A stretch of DNA of 64,000 bases from Comamonas denitrificans (GTDB taxonomy: Bacteria > Pseudomonadota > Gammaproteobacteria > Burkholderiales > Burkholderiaceae_C). Below the pieces are notes generated by a model. That model did not search any database and was not told the origin of the DNA. It worked only from the letters and a program-made list of their open reading frames with translations. The position numbers were made by a program, and so were the translations under genes. Location: positions 39,236-103,235 of the forward strand of contig NZ_JAFNME010000009.1 in the NCBI RefSeq assembly GCF_017368815.1, in the 5' to 3' direction. Below are positions 18,590 to 28,122 of the stretch, piece after piece; position 1 is the first letter of the stretch; every line of letters begins with the position of its first letter.

Positions 18590-19710
18590 TGACCAAAGCT
18601 GTGAATGTTATTGACGTTGAATACGAGCAACCCGAGCAAGAAGGCGCTGTTTGCGCCACCAAATACGCCTGGGCGCGCGTGCCGCCTGAGCCCAGCCAGG
18701 CCGAGCGCGGGACGCTGAAAGACAAAATCCGCCGCCTGCTGAAAGAGAAAAACGCCGTCATGGTGTCGCACTACTACGTGCATCCCGATTTGCAGGACTT
18801 GGCCGAAGAAACCGGCGGCATCGTCAGCGACAGCCTAGAGATGGCCCGCTTTGGGCGCGACCACGCGGCGCAAACCTTGGTGGTCAGCGGCGTGCGCTTC
18901 ATGGGCGAGACGGCCAAAATCCTCTCGCCCGAAAAAACCGTGCTCATGCCCGACCTGGATGCCACCTGCTCGCTCGATTTGGGTTGCCCGGTGGATGAAT
19001 TCAGTGCTTTTTGCGACCAGCACCCCGATCGCACCGTGGTGGTGTACGCCAACACCAGCGCCGCCGTCAAAGCGCGGGCCGATTGGCTGGTCACCTCCAG
19101 CTGCGCCCTGGAGATCGTCAGCGCCCTCAAAGACAAGGGCCACAAAATCCTTTGGGCCCCCGATCGCCATCTGGGTGGCTACATCCAGCAGCAAACCGGC
19201 GCGGACATGCTGTTTTGGAACGGGGCCTGCATCGTCCACGATGAATTCAAGGCGCTGGAGCTGGAGCTGCTGAAAAAAGAGCACCCGCAGGCCAAAATCC
19301 TTGTCCACCCGGAAAGCCCGGCCGAAGTCGTCGCCCTGGCCGATGCCGTGGGCTCGACCAGCGCCATCTTGAAAGCCGCGCAAACCCTGGATGCCAGCGA
19401 ATTTATCGTTGCCACCGACAAGGGCATGATGCACAAGCTGCGCCAGCTCAACCCCAGCAAAACCTTCTACGAAGCGCCCACTGCCGGCAACAGCGCCACC
19501 TGCAAAAGCTGCGCCCACTGCCCCTGGATGGCCATGAACGGCCTGGCGGGCGTGGCCCATGTGCTGGAGACAGGGGCCAATGCCGTCCACGTTGATCCGG
19601 CCCTGATCCCCCGTGCCCGCCTGCCCATTGACCGCATGCTGGCCTTTACCGCCGGGCTGAAAAACGGCCAATCCCCTGGGGCCTTGGTGCCGCATTTTGG
19701 CGCGGCATGA
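18589..19710 (+). CDS. nadA: Quinolinate synthase A (4Fe-4S)
   Basis: Condenses iminoaspartate with dihydroxyacetone phosphate to quinolinate; 373 aa. Three Cys of the oxygen-sensitive cluster are seen in [20 protein letters not shown] and [43 protein letters not shown] is the N-terminal signature. Its CAGGAG SD lies inside the end of nadC. A strong terminator follows at 19757-19784. The partner NadB gene is 5.5 kb away on the other strand. Confidence 0.96.
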   Translation: MTKAVNVIDVEYEQPEQEGAVCATKYAWARVPPEPSQAERGTLKDKIRRLLKEKNAVMVSHYYVHPDLQDLAEETGGIVSDSLEMARFGRDHAAQTLVVSGVRFMGETAKILSPEKTVLMPDLDATCSLDLGCPVDEFSAFCDQHPDRTVVVYANTSAAVKARADWLVTSSCALEIVSALKDKGHKILWAPDRHLGGYIQQQTGADMLFWNGACIVHDEFKALELELLKKEHPQAKILVHPESPAEVVALADAVGSTSAILKAAQTLDASEFIVATDKGMMHKLRQLNPSKTFYEAPTAGNSATCKSCAHCPWMAMNGLAGVAHVLETGANAVHVDPALIPRARLPIDRMLAFTAGLKNGQSPGALVPHFGAA

Positions 19711-19756
19711 GGCCACTTCAGGCACCATATAAGCGCGGTTAGCTATCAAAAATAAC

Positions 19757-19786
19757 AAAAGGCAAGGTGGATACCTTGCCTTTTTT
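19757..19786 (+). terminator. Rho-independent terminator after nadA
   Basis: AAAAGGCAAGGT (19757-19768) pairs perfectly with ACCTTGCCTTTT (19773-19784) around a 4-nt loop and continues into TT. A second, weaker stem ACAAGG/CCTTGT (19809-19846) follows and could serve the convergent cyclase gene. Confidence 0.92.
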
Positions 19787-19868
19787 AATGGCTGCTGGCG
19801 CTCAATTCACAAGGTTTTTACTATGTTTTAGCGGCAAAAGCCTTGTTTTATAAGCGCAAGCAGCTCCT

Positions 19869-21392
19869 TTATTGTTCATGGGCTACCTGGTTGCGGCCCC
19901 GTGTCTTGGCCAGGTACAGCTGGGCATCAGCCTGCGCTTGCAGGGCCTGGGCGCTGCTGGTCTGCGGCCCCAGGGTGGCAACGCCGATGCTGGCCGTCAC
20001 GTGCCCATAGAGGGATTGGGCGTGGGCCAGGCCCAGGGCAGCCACGGCAGCGCGAATGGCCTCGGCAATCTGCACGGCCTGGGCCAGCGGGGTATCGGGC
20101 AGCAGCAGAACAAACTCTTCCCCGCCGTAGCGGGCCGCCAGATCGCTGGCTCGGGTAGCGTGCTGCTGCAAGACCTGGGCCACCGCATACAGGTAGTCGT
20201 CCCCCGTGGCATGGCCGTAGTGGTCATTCACGGCTTTGAAAAAATCGAGGTCCAGCATCAGCAGGCTCAACGGGCTGCCGCTGCGCTGGCAGCGGGCGTA
20301 CTCTTGCGCCAGCACCTGGTCGTACCGGCGGCGGTTGGCCAGATGGGTCAGGGCATCGGTTTGGCTGACGCGCTCCAGCTGCGCATTGGCGGCTTGCAAG
20401 GCGTGCTGTTGGGTGCGGATTTGTTGGTTGCTGCGCGCCAGTTGGCGGGTCAGGCGGCGGTAATAGTGCAGCGCCACCAAGGCCACCACGGCGAGCAAGG
20501 CCGCACCGATGCTGGCCGCCTGCCATGCGCTGCGTTGCTGGCGCTGGGCCAAATAGCGCTCAATGAGCTGGCGCTCGCCTTGCGTATGGGCTTGCAGCGA
20601 GGCGCTGGTGTCCAGTGCCTGCACATAGCGGCCCATCACCTGGGCCAGGGTGCGGTGCGCGTCACTTTGCCCCAGGTAAAAGCCATAGCTGCGCGGGTAT
20701 TCTTTGAGCGCATGGATGATCTCCAGGTCAAACAGCTCGTAGTGGTAGCGCTGCTCCTGATAAAAATCGCGACTAAAGACGGCAATGTCAATCTGCCCAT
20801 CGCGCAGGGCATCAAACAAACCACCCGCCGAAAACGACTCGCGAAAGCGCAGCAGCTGCGGGATGCTTTGCTGCAAGATCGGCTCCAGCGCCACACCAGC
20901 GACCACCCCCACCCGATAGCGGGCCAAGTCTGCGGTACTCGCGACCTCCTGCATTTGCCCTTTGCGGGCAATGGCCACGTAGTGGCTTTGGTACAGCGGC
21001 GCGGTGAAATGCCCGCGCTGGCTGCGCTCGGGCGTGGGACTGAGGGGCAAAAAAATATCGGCCTGCCCGTTTTGCACCAGGGCTATTTTTTCCAGCACTT
21101 TGAGATGCTGGGCGCTTTCGATATGAAAGCGCAGCCCCAATTGCGCACTGATAAAGCACAGGGCATCAATGCCCAAGCCGCTGTAGCGGTCATGGGCCTG
21201 GTCGTACAGGGCCAAAGGCGGGGTGCCCACGGCAACCACGCGCAGCGGCTGGGGCAGTTGCTGCAACGCGGCCTGCTCCTGCGCCGTGACGACCACGGGC
21301 TGGCGCAGCTGCACCCGCGCCGGCTGCGGGCACTCGGTGGCGGCGTGGGCACAGGCCCAGCACAGCCCCAGGGCTGGCAGCCAGCGACGCAT
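19869..21392 (-). CDS. Diguanylate cyclase with periplasmic solute-binding-type sensor domain
   Basis: 507 aa. A signal sequence (1-17, ending AHA) is followed by a family 3 extracellular solute-binding-like domain (about 45-270), one transmembrane helix near 295-315, a short coiled coil (330-345) and GGDEF (about 350-505). GGEEF is preceded five residues earlier by RASD, a complete RxxD I-site. The best start is the ATG at 21392 although no strong SD is seen; a TTG six codons upstream is the alternative. It begins 29 nt after panD on the same strand and may be cotranscribed. Confidence 0.88.
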   Translation of the reverse strand: MRRWLPALGLCWACAHAATECPQPARVQLRQPVVVTAQEQAALQQLPQPLRVVAVGTPPLALYDQAHDRYSGLGIDALCFISAQLGLRFHIESAQHLKVLEKIALVQNGQADIFLPLSPTPERSQRGHFTAPLYQSHYVAIARKGQMQEVASTADLARYRVGVVAGVALEPILQQSIPQLLRFRESFSAGGLFDALRDGQIDIAVFSRDFYQEQRYHYELFDLEIIHALKEYPRSYGFYLGQSDAHRTLAQVMGRYVQALDTSASLQAHTQGERQLIERYLAQRQQRSAWQAASIGAALLAVVALVALHYYRRLTRQLARSNQQIRTQQHALQAANAQLERVSQTDALTHLANRRRYDQVLAQEYARCQRSGSPLSLLMLDLDFFKAVNDHYGHATGDDYLYAVAQVLQQHATRASDLAARYGGEEFVLLLPDTPLAQAVQIAEAIRAAVAALGLAHAQSLYGHVTASIGVATLGPQTSSAQALQAQADAQLYLAKTRGRNQVAHEQ

Positions 21393-21420
21393 AAGCAAAA
21401 AAATAAACAACCCCTGCGTA

Positions 21421-21801
21421 TCAAAGCATTTGCGTGGGCACTTTGTGGCGCAGCTCGACCTGCTGGTTTTTTTCGTTCACAAACACCAGTTGGGGCTGGT
21501 GGCTGGCCACTTTTTCTTCGGCCACCTGGGCAAAGCTGGCAATGATGAGCAAATCGCCCGTGCAGGCACGGCGGGCGGCCGAGCCGTTCACCGAGATCAT
21601 GCCGCTGCCGCGCTCGCCCTTGATGGCGTAGGTGACAAAGCGCTCGCCGTTATCAACGTTCCAGATGTGAATCTGTTCGTTTTCCATGATGTTGGCGGCA
21701 TCCATCAGGTCTTCGTCAATGGCGCACGAGCCTTCGTAGTGCAGCTCGCAGTGCGTGGTTTTGACGCGGTGGATTTTCGATTTGAGCAGGGTGCGGTACA
21801 T
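21421..21801 (-). CDS. panD: Aspartate 1-decarboxylase proenzyme
   Basis: Makes beta-alanine for pantothenate; 126 aa. It self-cleaves between Gly24 and Ser25 in HYEGSCAID to form the pyruvoyl cofactor, and the key residues are all present. The sequence begins [16 protein letters not shown] as in other PanD proteins; the ATG at 21801 follows GAGAGA. An in-frame extension to 21843 is not supported. With panB and panC nearby the pathway from 2-oxoisovalerate and aspartate is complete apart from ketopantoate reductase. Confidence 0.96.
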   Translation of the reverse strand: MYRTLLKSKIHRVKTTHCELHYEGSCAIDEDLMDAANIMENEQIHIWNVDNGERFVTYAIKGERGSGMISVNGSAARRACTGDLLIIASFAQVAEEKVASHQPQLVFVNEKNQQVELRHKVPTQML

Positions 21802-21936
21802 GGTGTCTCTCGTAAAAAACGCGAAGTCTATGCAGGTTTTCACGAATTTGTCACATACCGTCCGTGTAATAGCCGCAGCCTCCGGGCTATTGCATAGATA
21901 GCTATTTCATTAAACCAATACCGTAGTGAAGACTTT

Positions 21937-22971
21937 ATGAAAACCACACTTTTTGCCCTTGCTGCACTCACCGCCACCGGCGGCGCTTTGGCCCAAAGCT
22001 CCAGCGTTACCCTTTTTGGGGTGGTGGATGCCTCTGTCGCCCATGTTTCTACCAAGGATGGCTCTGTCACCGGCCTGGCCAATGGTGGCAACGCCAGCAG
22101 CCGCCTCGGGTTTCGCGGTGTGGAAGACCTGGGCAACGGCCTGAAAGCCAGTTTCTGGCTGGAAGGGGGCATCAACGTGGACGATGGGGGCTCGGGCTTC
22201 AAGTTCGACCGCCGCTCCACCATCGGCCTGCTGGGCAACTTCGGCGAAGTGCGCCTGGGCCGCGACAAAACCCCCACTTACCAAAACCTGGAAACCTTCC
22301 ACGCCTTTGGCGATTCGGGCATGGGCGCAATCAATGGGCACAACCTGATCAGCAGCTCCGCCGCCGGCACCATCGAAGGGAGCAACCCCAAGCGCTACTC
22401 CAACAGCATCAGCTACCTGCTGCCCAAAATGAACGGCTTCTACGGCCAGGCCAGCTATGCTTTTGGTGAAAAAGCCAAGGGCAATAGCAACAGCCTGTCC
22501 AGCAGCATGGGGGTGCGCCTGGGCTATGGCAACGGCCCGCTGAACGTGGCGCTGGGCTACGGCACCACCAAGGGCGGCACTGCGGCCGACACCATCAACT
22601 ACAAAACTTTCAACCTGGGCGCGTCCTACAACTTTGGCATGCTCACGCCCATGGTGCTGATTGCCTCAGAGCGCGGCAACAACCAGCGCGTCGATTTGTA
22701 CAGCGTGGGCGTGAAAGCGCCCGTCGGCCCGGGCGAAGTGCGGGCCGCCGTGTCTTGGTACAAAGACAAAAAGCGCAACGAGCGCGACTCGGTGCGCCTG
22801 GCCCTGGGCTATGGCTACAAACTGTCCAAACGCACCGAGCTGTACGCCACCGTGGCCCACATGAGCAACGACGACAACGCCACCCGCAAGCTGGGCACCT
22901 CGCTGGCGCACACCGTGGCAGCGGGCAAAAACGCCACCGGTTACGAGCTGGGCCTGCGCCACAACTTCTAA
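21937..22971 (+). CDS. Gram-negative general porin (beta-proteobacterial type)
   Basis: Outer-membrane trimeric porin, 344 aa. The signal peptide MKTTLFALAALTATGGALAQ is cleaved after residue 19 or 20. The mature start SSVTLFGVVDASVAHV, the SRLGFRGVEDLGNGLKASFWLE block and the ending ELGLRHNF with terminal Phe are typical of the porin_4/OmpC-like family of Burkholderiales. The PEFGEVRLGRD-like segment marks the eyelet region. It is followed by a strong terminator. Confidence 0.93.
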   Translation: MKTTLFALAALTATGGALAQSSSVTLFGVVDASVAHVSTKDGSVTGLANGGNASSRLGFRGVEDLGNGLKASFWLEGGINVDDGGSGFKFDRRSTIGLLGNFGEVRLGRDKTPTYQNLETFHAFGDSGMGAINGHNLISSSAAGTIEGSNPKRYSNSISYLLPKMNGFYGQASYAFGEKAKGNSNSLSSSMGVRLGYGNGPLNVALGYGTTKGGTAADTINYKTFNLGASYNFGMLTPMVLIASERGNNQRVDLYSVGVKAPVGPGEVRAAVSWYKDKKRNERDSVRLALGYGYKLSKRTELYATVAHMSNDDNATRKLGTSLAHTVAAGKNATGYELGLRHNF

Positions 22972-23354
22972 CCCCCTCATTGCGGCGCTGGGTGCCGCAA
23001 CGCTTTCATTCCTTTTGACAGAGGAGGCGGCTGCGAAATATTTTTCGCAGCCGTTTTTTGTTGTGGTGTTGCGGCTGTGCCTGCGCGTTCATGCAAAGGG
23101 AGTGAATCAGCGCTGGAGTACTGCCCTCGATCTGCCAAAGGATTGCTGGGTTTAGTAGTTGCCACCTTTCGGCCAAAAGCTGGCGTCCAGGGCATTATCG
23201 CGAACGACTGGTCGAGGCTGACTTCAGTCGTTCACCTCAGAAATGCAAATGACTGCTGATGTTCATAGCAGTCATTGGGCGGAGGCTTCTCAGTAGATTC
23301 TTCCTACCTAGTCTGGTCAAAGTGCAGTGAAGTAGTCCGCTCTAGGCTCGTAAC
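22972..23354. other. 383-nt gap between porin and SulP gene; terminator then GC-poorer non-coding DNA
   Basis: After the porin there is a small TGCGGC/GTGCCGCA hairpin and the terminator listed separately. From about 23100 to 23354 base composition drops and no protein-like frame is visible. A 60-codon open frame at 23077-23259 has no SD and no recognisable sequence. I see no tRNA and no insertion sequence end. Confidence 0.6.
23028..23059 (+). terminator. Rho-independent terminator of the porin gene
   Basis: CGGCTGCGAAA (23028-23038) pairs perfectly with TTTCGCAGCCG (23043-23053) around TATT and is followed by TTTTTTG. It lies 57 nt after the porin stop. Confidence 0.95.
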
Positions 23355-24836
23355 TTAATGAAGTTTTACGTAGCTAGTGCTTTCACTTTTTGGATAAACG
23401 GCGAACTGTTCGACCAACTTGGCGCTTCTCGCATCTAGTCCTCGCACTTCAACCTTTGTTCCGCCGCGTCGTAGTTTGAACACTACCCGGTCAAGTGCCT
23501 CGACTGAGGTCAAATCCCAAAACTGAGTCTGGCTCACATCAATACAGATGCGCTCCACCTGTTCAAGGTAGTCAAACCTAGCAATGAAGCTTTCAGAAGA
23601 GGCAAAAAATACTTGCCCTGAAACAAAATAGGTGCGTTGTTTGCCGTCTGGGCTGAGACTAGAGGTGACGTCCAAAATACGTCGCACCTTGTGGGCAAAG
23701 AACACACCGGACAGAAGAACGCCAGTAAGCACTCCCTTGGCCAAGTCATGGGTTGCAACAGTCACAACGACGGTAGCGAGCATCACAACGCTGGATGTTT
23801 TGGGGTGGGCAACCAAGTCTTTGATGGAGCGCCAGTTGAAGGTGCCAATCGACACCATCACCATGACTGCAACCAAAGCGGCCATGGGGATCTGTTTGAC
23901 CCAATCGCCAAGAAATACAACCAGTATCAGCAACACTACACCTGCGGTCAACGTAGACAAGCGCCCTCGTCCCCCAGACTTCACGTTAATGACCGACTGA
24001 CCAATCATGGCGCAACCGGCCATACCGCCTACAAAACCTGTAGCAACGTTGGCGATACCTTGGCCGACGCATTCACGGTCTTTGTTGCTCGTAGTGTCTG
24101 TCATGTCATCGACGATGGTGGCCGTCATGAGCGATTCCAGCAGGCCCACGACACAAAGGGTGGCGGAATACGGCAGGATGATTTGCAGTGTCTCCCAAGT
24201 GAAAGGGACATTGGGAATGAAGAAGCTCGGCAGGCTATCAGGGAGTGCGCCCATGTCGCCAACCGTGCGAATGTCCAACCCAAGAACCACATAGGCGATG
24301 CTTAAAACGATGATGGCAACCAAAGGCGAAGGAACGGCTTTGGTGATGTACGGCAAGCCATAAATGATGGCAAGCCCTGCAGCAGTCATCGCATAGACAT
24401 GCCAAGTGACATTCGTAAGCTCTGGCAGTTGAGCCATAAAAATCAATATAGCCAATGCATTCACAAAGCCCGTCACCACGGAACGAGAGACAAACTGCAT
24501 GAGCTGGCCCAAGCGTAAGAAACCAGCCAGTATTTGGAGCACACCAGCAAGTATGGTGGCTGCCAGCAAATAGTCCAGTCCATGCTCTTTTACCAGCGTC
24601 ACCATCACCAGCGCCATAGCACCAGTAGCGGCTGAAATCATGCCAGGTCGCCCGCCAACAAAAGCAATAAGCGTGGCAATCGCAAAGGAGGCATACAGCC
24701 CCACCTTGGGGTCAACACCAGCAATGATGGAAAAAGCAATGGCCTCAGGAATAAGTGCCAAAGCAACAACGACACCCGCCAGCAAATCGCCACGGACATT
24801 AGAGAACCACACGGTTCTGATTTTTTCGAGAGACAT
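23355..24836 (-). CDS. SulP-family anion transporter with STAS domain
   Basis: 493 aa. About 10-12 transmembrane helices occupy residues 10-390, beginning with the SulP signature [34 protein letters not shown] cytoplasmic STAS domain (about 405-490) includes [22 protein letters not shown]. Family members carry sulfate, bicarbonate or other anions; the substrate cannot be decided here, and no carbonic anhydrase or sulfur gene lies next to it. The ATG at 24836 has GGAGGG 11 nt upstream. Its codon and base use is less GC-rich than its neighbours, suggesting acquisition. Confidence 0.88.
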   Translation of the reverse strand: MSLEKIRTVWFSNVRGDLLAGVVVALALIPEAIAFSIIAGVDPKVGLYASFAIATLIAFVGGRPGMISAATGAMALVMVTLVKEHGLDYLLAATILAGVLQILAGFLRLGQLMQFVSRSVVTGFVNALAILIFMAQLPELTNVTWHVYAMTAAGLAIIYGLPYITKAVPSPLVAIIVLSIAYVVLGLDIRTVGDMGALPDSLPSFFIPNVPFTWETLQIILPYSATLCVVGLLESLMTATIVDDMTDTTSNKDRECVGQGIANVATGFVGGMAGCAMIGQSVINVKSGGRGRLSTLTAGVVLLILVVFLGDWVKQIPMAALVAVMVMVSIGTFNWRSIKDLVAHPKTSSVVMLATVVVTVATHDLAKGVLTGVLLSGVFFAHKVRRILDVTSSLSPDGKQRTYFVSGQVFFASSESFIARFDYLEQVERICIDVSQTQFWDLTSVEALDRVVFKLRRGGTKVEVRGLDARSAKLVEQFAVYPKSESTSYVKLH

Positions 24837-25212
24837 AAGCACAAGCGCCCTCCGCAAAGAGGGGTAGAACGCACCAAAACAACCTGCATGACGGGCAGGA
24901 GTAGGCGCAATGAAAAAGCGAGCAAGCCTATAGCTCTAGCTATAGGCAATACAAACAGGTGGGGGCAAGAAGTAAAGCGTTCTTGCTGCGCTGGTGCCCA
25001 GATTAGGGCGGAGTGACGGAGCGGAAGCGTCCGCGAGGCAGGGCTGCGCCCCGGTAATCAACCGGTTGTTGCGTGAAGTGAGCAAGAGCAGCCATTAAAA
25101 ATAAGTGTAGCGAAGGAGGCAAAGCACTATTACACGGTTGGATTTGAAAGGCTGCAACGGGTCAATAACGGTCATAACTCCACTATCCGATTGCCCCATT
25201 GACCCACCCCCA
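24837..25212. other. 376-nt gap upstream of the SulP gene, with a 22-nt palindrome
   Basis: It contains the inverted repeat listed at 24926-24947, then a stretch with GC-rich imperfect repeats (25000-25060) and an AACCGGTT palindrome near 25070, and it ends just before the nadB stop codon. I see no coding frame with an SD and no recognisable riboswitch core. It should contain the SulP promoter on the minus strand. Confidence 0.5.
24926..24947. promoter_or_regulatory. Perfect 10-bp inverted repeat in the SulP leader
   Basis: GCCTATAGCT and AGCTATAGGC are separated by only two bases, 90 nt before the SulP start. The short spacer fits a dimeric regulator operator better than a hairpin. On the minus strand it is followed by TTGCTCGCTTTTTC, so an attenuator is also possible. 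Confidence 0.5.
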
Positions 25213-26802
25213 CTACTTCACCGGCGGCACCAAAATCGTCGAGGCCGCGGGGGCGGCCAAATCGGGCCAGTCGCGGCTGAAGTGCAGGCCGCGGCTTTCG
25301 TGGCGCATTTGGGCGCTGCGCACGATCAGCTCGGCCACTTGCACCAGGTTGCGCAGCTCCAGCAGGTCGCGCGTGACGTGGAAGTTGGCGTAGAACTCTT
25401 GGATCTCGCTTTGCAGCAGGGCGATGCGGTGGGCGGCCCGCTCCAGCCGTTTGTTGGTGCGCACTATGCCCACGTAGTCCCACATGAAGCGGCGCAGTTC
25501 GTCCCAGTTGTGCGAGATGACCACGGCCTCGTCGGCATCGGTGACGCGGCTGTCGTCCCACATGGGCAGCGCGGGGCGGTCGGCAAGGGGGGTGGCTTGA
25601 ATGTGCTTGGCAGCGGCACGGGCAAACACCATGCATTCCAGCAGTGAGTTGCTGGCCAGGCGGTTGGCCCCGTGCAGGCCGGTGCAGGCGGTTTCGCCAA
25701 TGGCGTACAGGTTGGCAATGTCGGTGCGCCCGCCCAGGTCGGTCAGCACGCCGCCGCAGGTGTAGTGGGCAGCGGGGACGACGGGGATGGGCTCTTGGGT
25801 GATGTCGATGCCCAGCTCGGCGCACCGCGCCAGGATGTTAGGGAAGTGCTCTTGCAAAAATTGCGGGCTTTGGTGCGAGATGTCCAGGTGCACGCAATCG
25901 AGGCCGTGCTTTTTCATCTCAAAGTCAATGGCGCGGGCCACGATGTCGCGCGGGGCCAGCTCTTCGCGCGCATCGTGCTGGGGCATGAAACGCGTGCCGT
26001 CGGGCAACTTGAGTTGTCCGCCCTCGCCGCGCACGGCTTCGCTGATTAAAAAAGATTTTTCATTGGGGTGGTACAGGCAGGTGGGGTGAAACTGGATGAA
26101 CTCCAAGTTCGCCACCCGGCACCCGGCCCGCCACGCGGCGGCGATGCCATCGCCCGTGGCGGTGTCGGGGTTGGTGGTGTAGAGGTACACCTTGCCCGCT
26201 CCGCCGGTGGCCAAGATGGTGTGCGGGGCGCGGAAGGTGATGACTTCGTCGGTGGCCCCGTCCAGCGCATACAGGCCCAGGCAGCGCTGTGGGCCGGGCA
26301 AGCCCAGTTTGCGGCTGGTGATCAGATCGACCAGGGTGTGCTGCTCCAGCAGGGTGATGTTGGGCATTTGGCGCACATGGGCAATCAGCGTTTGCTGCAC
26401 GGCCGCGCCGGTGGCATCGGTGGCATGCACGATGCGCCGGGCGCTGTGGCCGCCTTCGCGCGTCAGGTGCAAGCAGCCGTCTTCCTGAGAAAAAGGCACG
26501 CCTAATTGTTGCAGCCAGGCAATGGTGTCGGGGGCGTTCTCGACCACATAGCGGGTAGAGGCCAGGTCGCACAGGCCAGCGCCTGCGGTCAGGGTGTCTT
26601 GCACGTGGGCATCAAAGCTGTCGTCCTCGGCCAGTACGGCGGCAATGCCACCCTGGGCCCAGCCGCTGGAGCCGTCTTGCAACTGGCGCTTGGTAATCAC
26701 TGCCACGCGGTGTGTGGGGGCCAGCTGCAGGGCGGCGGTCAAGCCGGCCAAACCGCTGCCGACAATCAGAACGTCAAAGTCTTGGGTGGTGGTGTGTGTC
26801 AT
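25213..26802 (-). CDS. nadB: L-aspartate oxidase
   Basis: FAD enzyme that makes iminoaspartate for NadA; 529 aa. The dinucleotide-binding motif [17 protein letters not shown] is near residue 12, then [51 protein letters not shown] and HYTCGGV are the succinate-dehydrogenase-like flavoprotein blocks, and the C-terminal helical domain is complete. It follows scpA by 49 nt on the same strand and may belong to the DUF3460-scpA-nadB transcript. Confidence 0.96.
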   Translation of the reverse strand: MTHTTTQDFDVLIVGSGLAGLTAALQLAPTHRVAVITKRQLQDGSSGWAQGGIAAVLAEDDSFDAHVQDTLTAGAGLCDLASTRYVVENAPDTIAWLQQLGVPFSQEDGCLHLTREGGHSARRIVHATDATGAAVQQTLIAHVRQMPNITLLEQHTLVDLITSRKLGLPGPQRCLGLYALDGATDEVITFRAPHTILATGGAGKVYLYTTNPDTATGDGIAAAWRAGCRVANLEFIQFHPTCLYHPNEKSFLISEAVRGEGGQLKLPDGTRFMPQHDAREELAPRDIVARAIDFEMKKHGLDCVHLDISHQSPQFLQEHFPNILARCAELGIDITQEPIPVVPAAHYTCGGVLTDLGGRTDIANLYAIGETACTGLHGANRLASNSLLECMVFARAAAKHIQATPLADRPALPMWDDSRVTDADEAVVISHNWDELRRFMWDYVGIVRTNKRLERAAHRIALLQSEIQEFYANFHVTRDLLELRNLVQVAELIVRSAQMRHESRGLHFSRDWPDLAAPAASTILVPPVK

Positions 26803-26851
26803 GGCTACTTTCAGTGGCTCGCCATGACCCGCGTGGGTCTGGCGGGGGGTG

Positions 26852-27739
26852 TTAGTTTGCTTCGACCGTTTTAAGCGCCTGCACAGGCAGGGCCGAGGAA
26901 TAGGTCAAACGCAGGTAAATGGGGGCAAAGGCTTCGGCCTGGGTAATTTCCAACAAACTTTCTTTGGCCAGCTCTAGCAGGGCGATAAAGGTGACGACCA
27001 GGACGGCGCTGCCTTGCTCTGGCGCAAAAACGGCTTCAAACGGGACAAAGCGCTGGCCTTGCAGTTGTTTGAGCACGCGGCTCATGTACTCGCGCACCGA
27101 CAGCGCCTCGCGCGAGATGTGGTGGTGCTGCACCAGCTTGGCGCGGCGCACGATGTCGCGCCAGGCGGCTTGCAGCTCGGCAACGTCCACGTCAGGAAAG
27201 CGCTGCGGCAAGCTTTGCTCAATCAGCACCTGGGCCTGCACAAAATCGCGGCCATGGTGGGGCAAGGCGTTGATTTGCTGGGCGGCCAGTTTCATCTTTT
27301 CGTATTCGAGCAGGCGGCGCACCAGCTCGGCGCGGGGGTCGGCGGCTTCGTCCTCACCCTCTTTGGCCTTGGGCGGCAGCAGCATGCGCGATTTGATTTC
27401 AATCAGCATGGCGGCCATGAGCAGGTATTCGGCGGCCAGCTCCAGATTGCGGCTGCGGATTTCTTCCACATAGCCCAGGTACTGGTCGGTCACCTGCACC
27501 AGCGGAATGTCCAAGATGTTGAAGTTTTGCTTGCGGATCAAATACAGCAGCAAATCTAGCGGCCCCTCAAAGGCTTCCAAAAACACTTCCAGCGCATCGG
27601 GCGGGATGTACAGGTCGTGTGGAATCTTGAACAGCGGCTGCCCGTACAGACGCGCCAAAGCCACCTGGTCGGTCAGAGCAGGTGGCGCGGTGTCGGCTAA
27701 GGGAGCAATATCAGCCGCAAGCGGGCTGACGGCATCCAT
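26852..27739 (-). CDS. scpA: Segregation and condensation protein A
   Basis: Kleisin subunit of the SMC-ScpAB complex that compacts and separates chromosomes; 295 aa from the ATG at 27739 (a GTG one codon earlier is possible). The N-terminal kleisin block [35 protein letters not shown] is diagnostic. [22 protein letters not shown] follows, and a winged-helix end lies near residues 230-290. DUF3460 next to scpA is the usual Burkholderiales order. Confidence 0.94.
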   Translation of the reverse strand: MDAVSPLAADIAPLADTAPPALTDQVALARLYGQPLFKIPHDLYIPPDALEVFLEAFEGPLDLLLYLIRKQNFNILDIPLVQVTDQYLGYVEEIRSRNLELAAEYLLMAAMLIEIKSRMLLPPKAKEGEDEAADPRAELVRRLLEYEKMKLAAQQINALPHHGRDFVQAQVLIEQSLPQRFPDVDVAELQAAWRDIVRRAKLVQHHHISREALSVREYMSRVLKQLQGQRFVPFEAVFAPEQGSAVLVVTFIALLELAKESLLEITQAEAFAPIYLRLTYSSALPVQALKTVEAN

Positions 27740-27787
27740 CACGGTCGGCAGAGGCGATGGGCAAAGGCGGCGGCAGCAAGGCCCGCT

Positions 27788-28018
27788 TTAGATGGGGGTG
27801 GTGCGCTTGCCCACCGGGGTGTAGGAGTAGTACACGTAGGCCTTTTGCGCCACTTTGCCGGCGCGGTAGTCTTGCCAAACGTCGGCATCCACCTCTTTGT
27901 CCCACAGCAGGCTGCGGCCTTGCTGTTGCTGGGCATCGAGCTGGGGCTTGTCTTTTTTCAGCTGTTCAATGAAGTTGGTCGCTTCCGACGTGTAGTGGGG
28001 GCGGGCAAAAATAGACAT
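27788..28018 (-). CDS. DUF3460 family protein
   Basis: 76 aa small cytoplasmic protein beginning MSIFARPHYTSEATNFIEQLK with the family-typical GRSLLWDKEVD and AYVYYSYTPVG segments. Function unknown. It is found immediately before scpA, 48 nt apart, and likely heads the scpA transcript. No signal peptide or membrane segment is seen. Confidence 0.88.
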   Translation of the reverse strand: MSIFARPHYTSEATNFIEQLKKDKPQLDAQQQQGRSLLWDKEVDADVWQDYRAGKVAQKAYVYYSYTPVGKRTTPI

Positions 28019-28122
28019 GGCGAGGGCTTTCGCGGCAGTTGGACAAAAGGGCCGATTCTAAGGCGCAATCTTGCATTGGACGGCCTGGGCCAGCGCCTGC
28101 AGCCCCAACGCGCCGCCCGCGC

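Noticed and set aside
23077..23259. 60-codon plus-strand open frame between porin and SulP genes
   Set aside because: No Shine-Dalgarno, no recognisable sequence, composition like the surrounding non-coding DNA.
24858..25137. Riboswitch upstream of the SulP gene
   Set aside because: I could not find a conserved aptamer core; only one short palindrome and unrelated repeats are visible.
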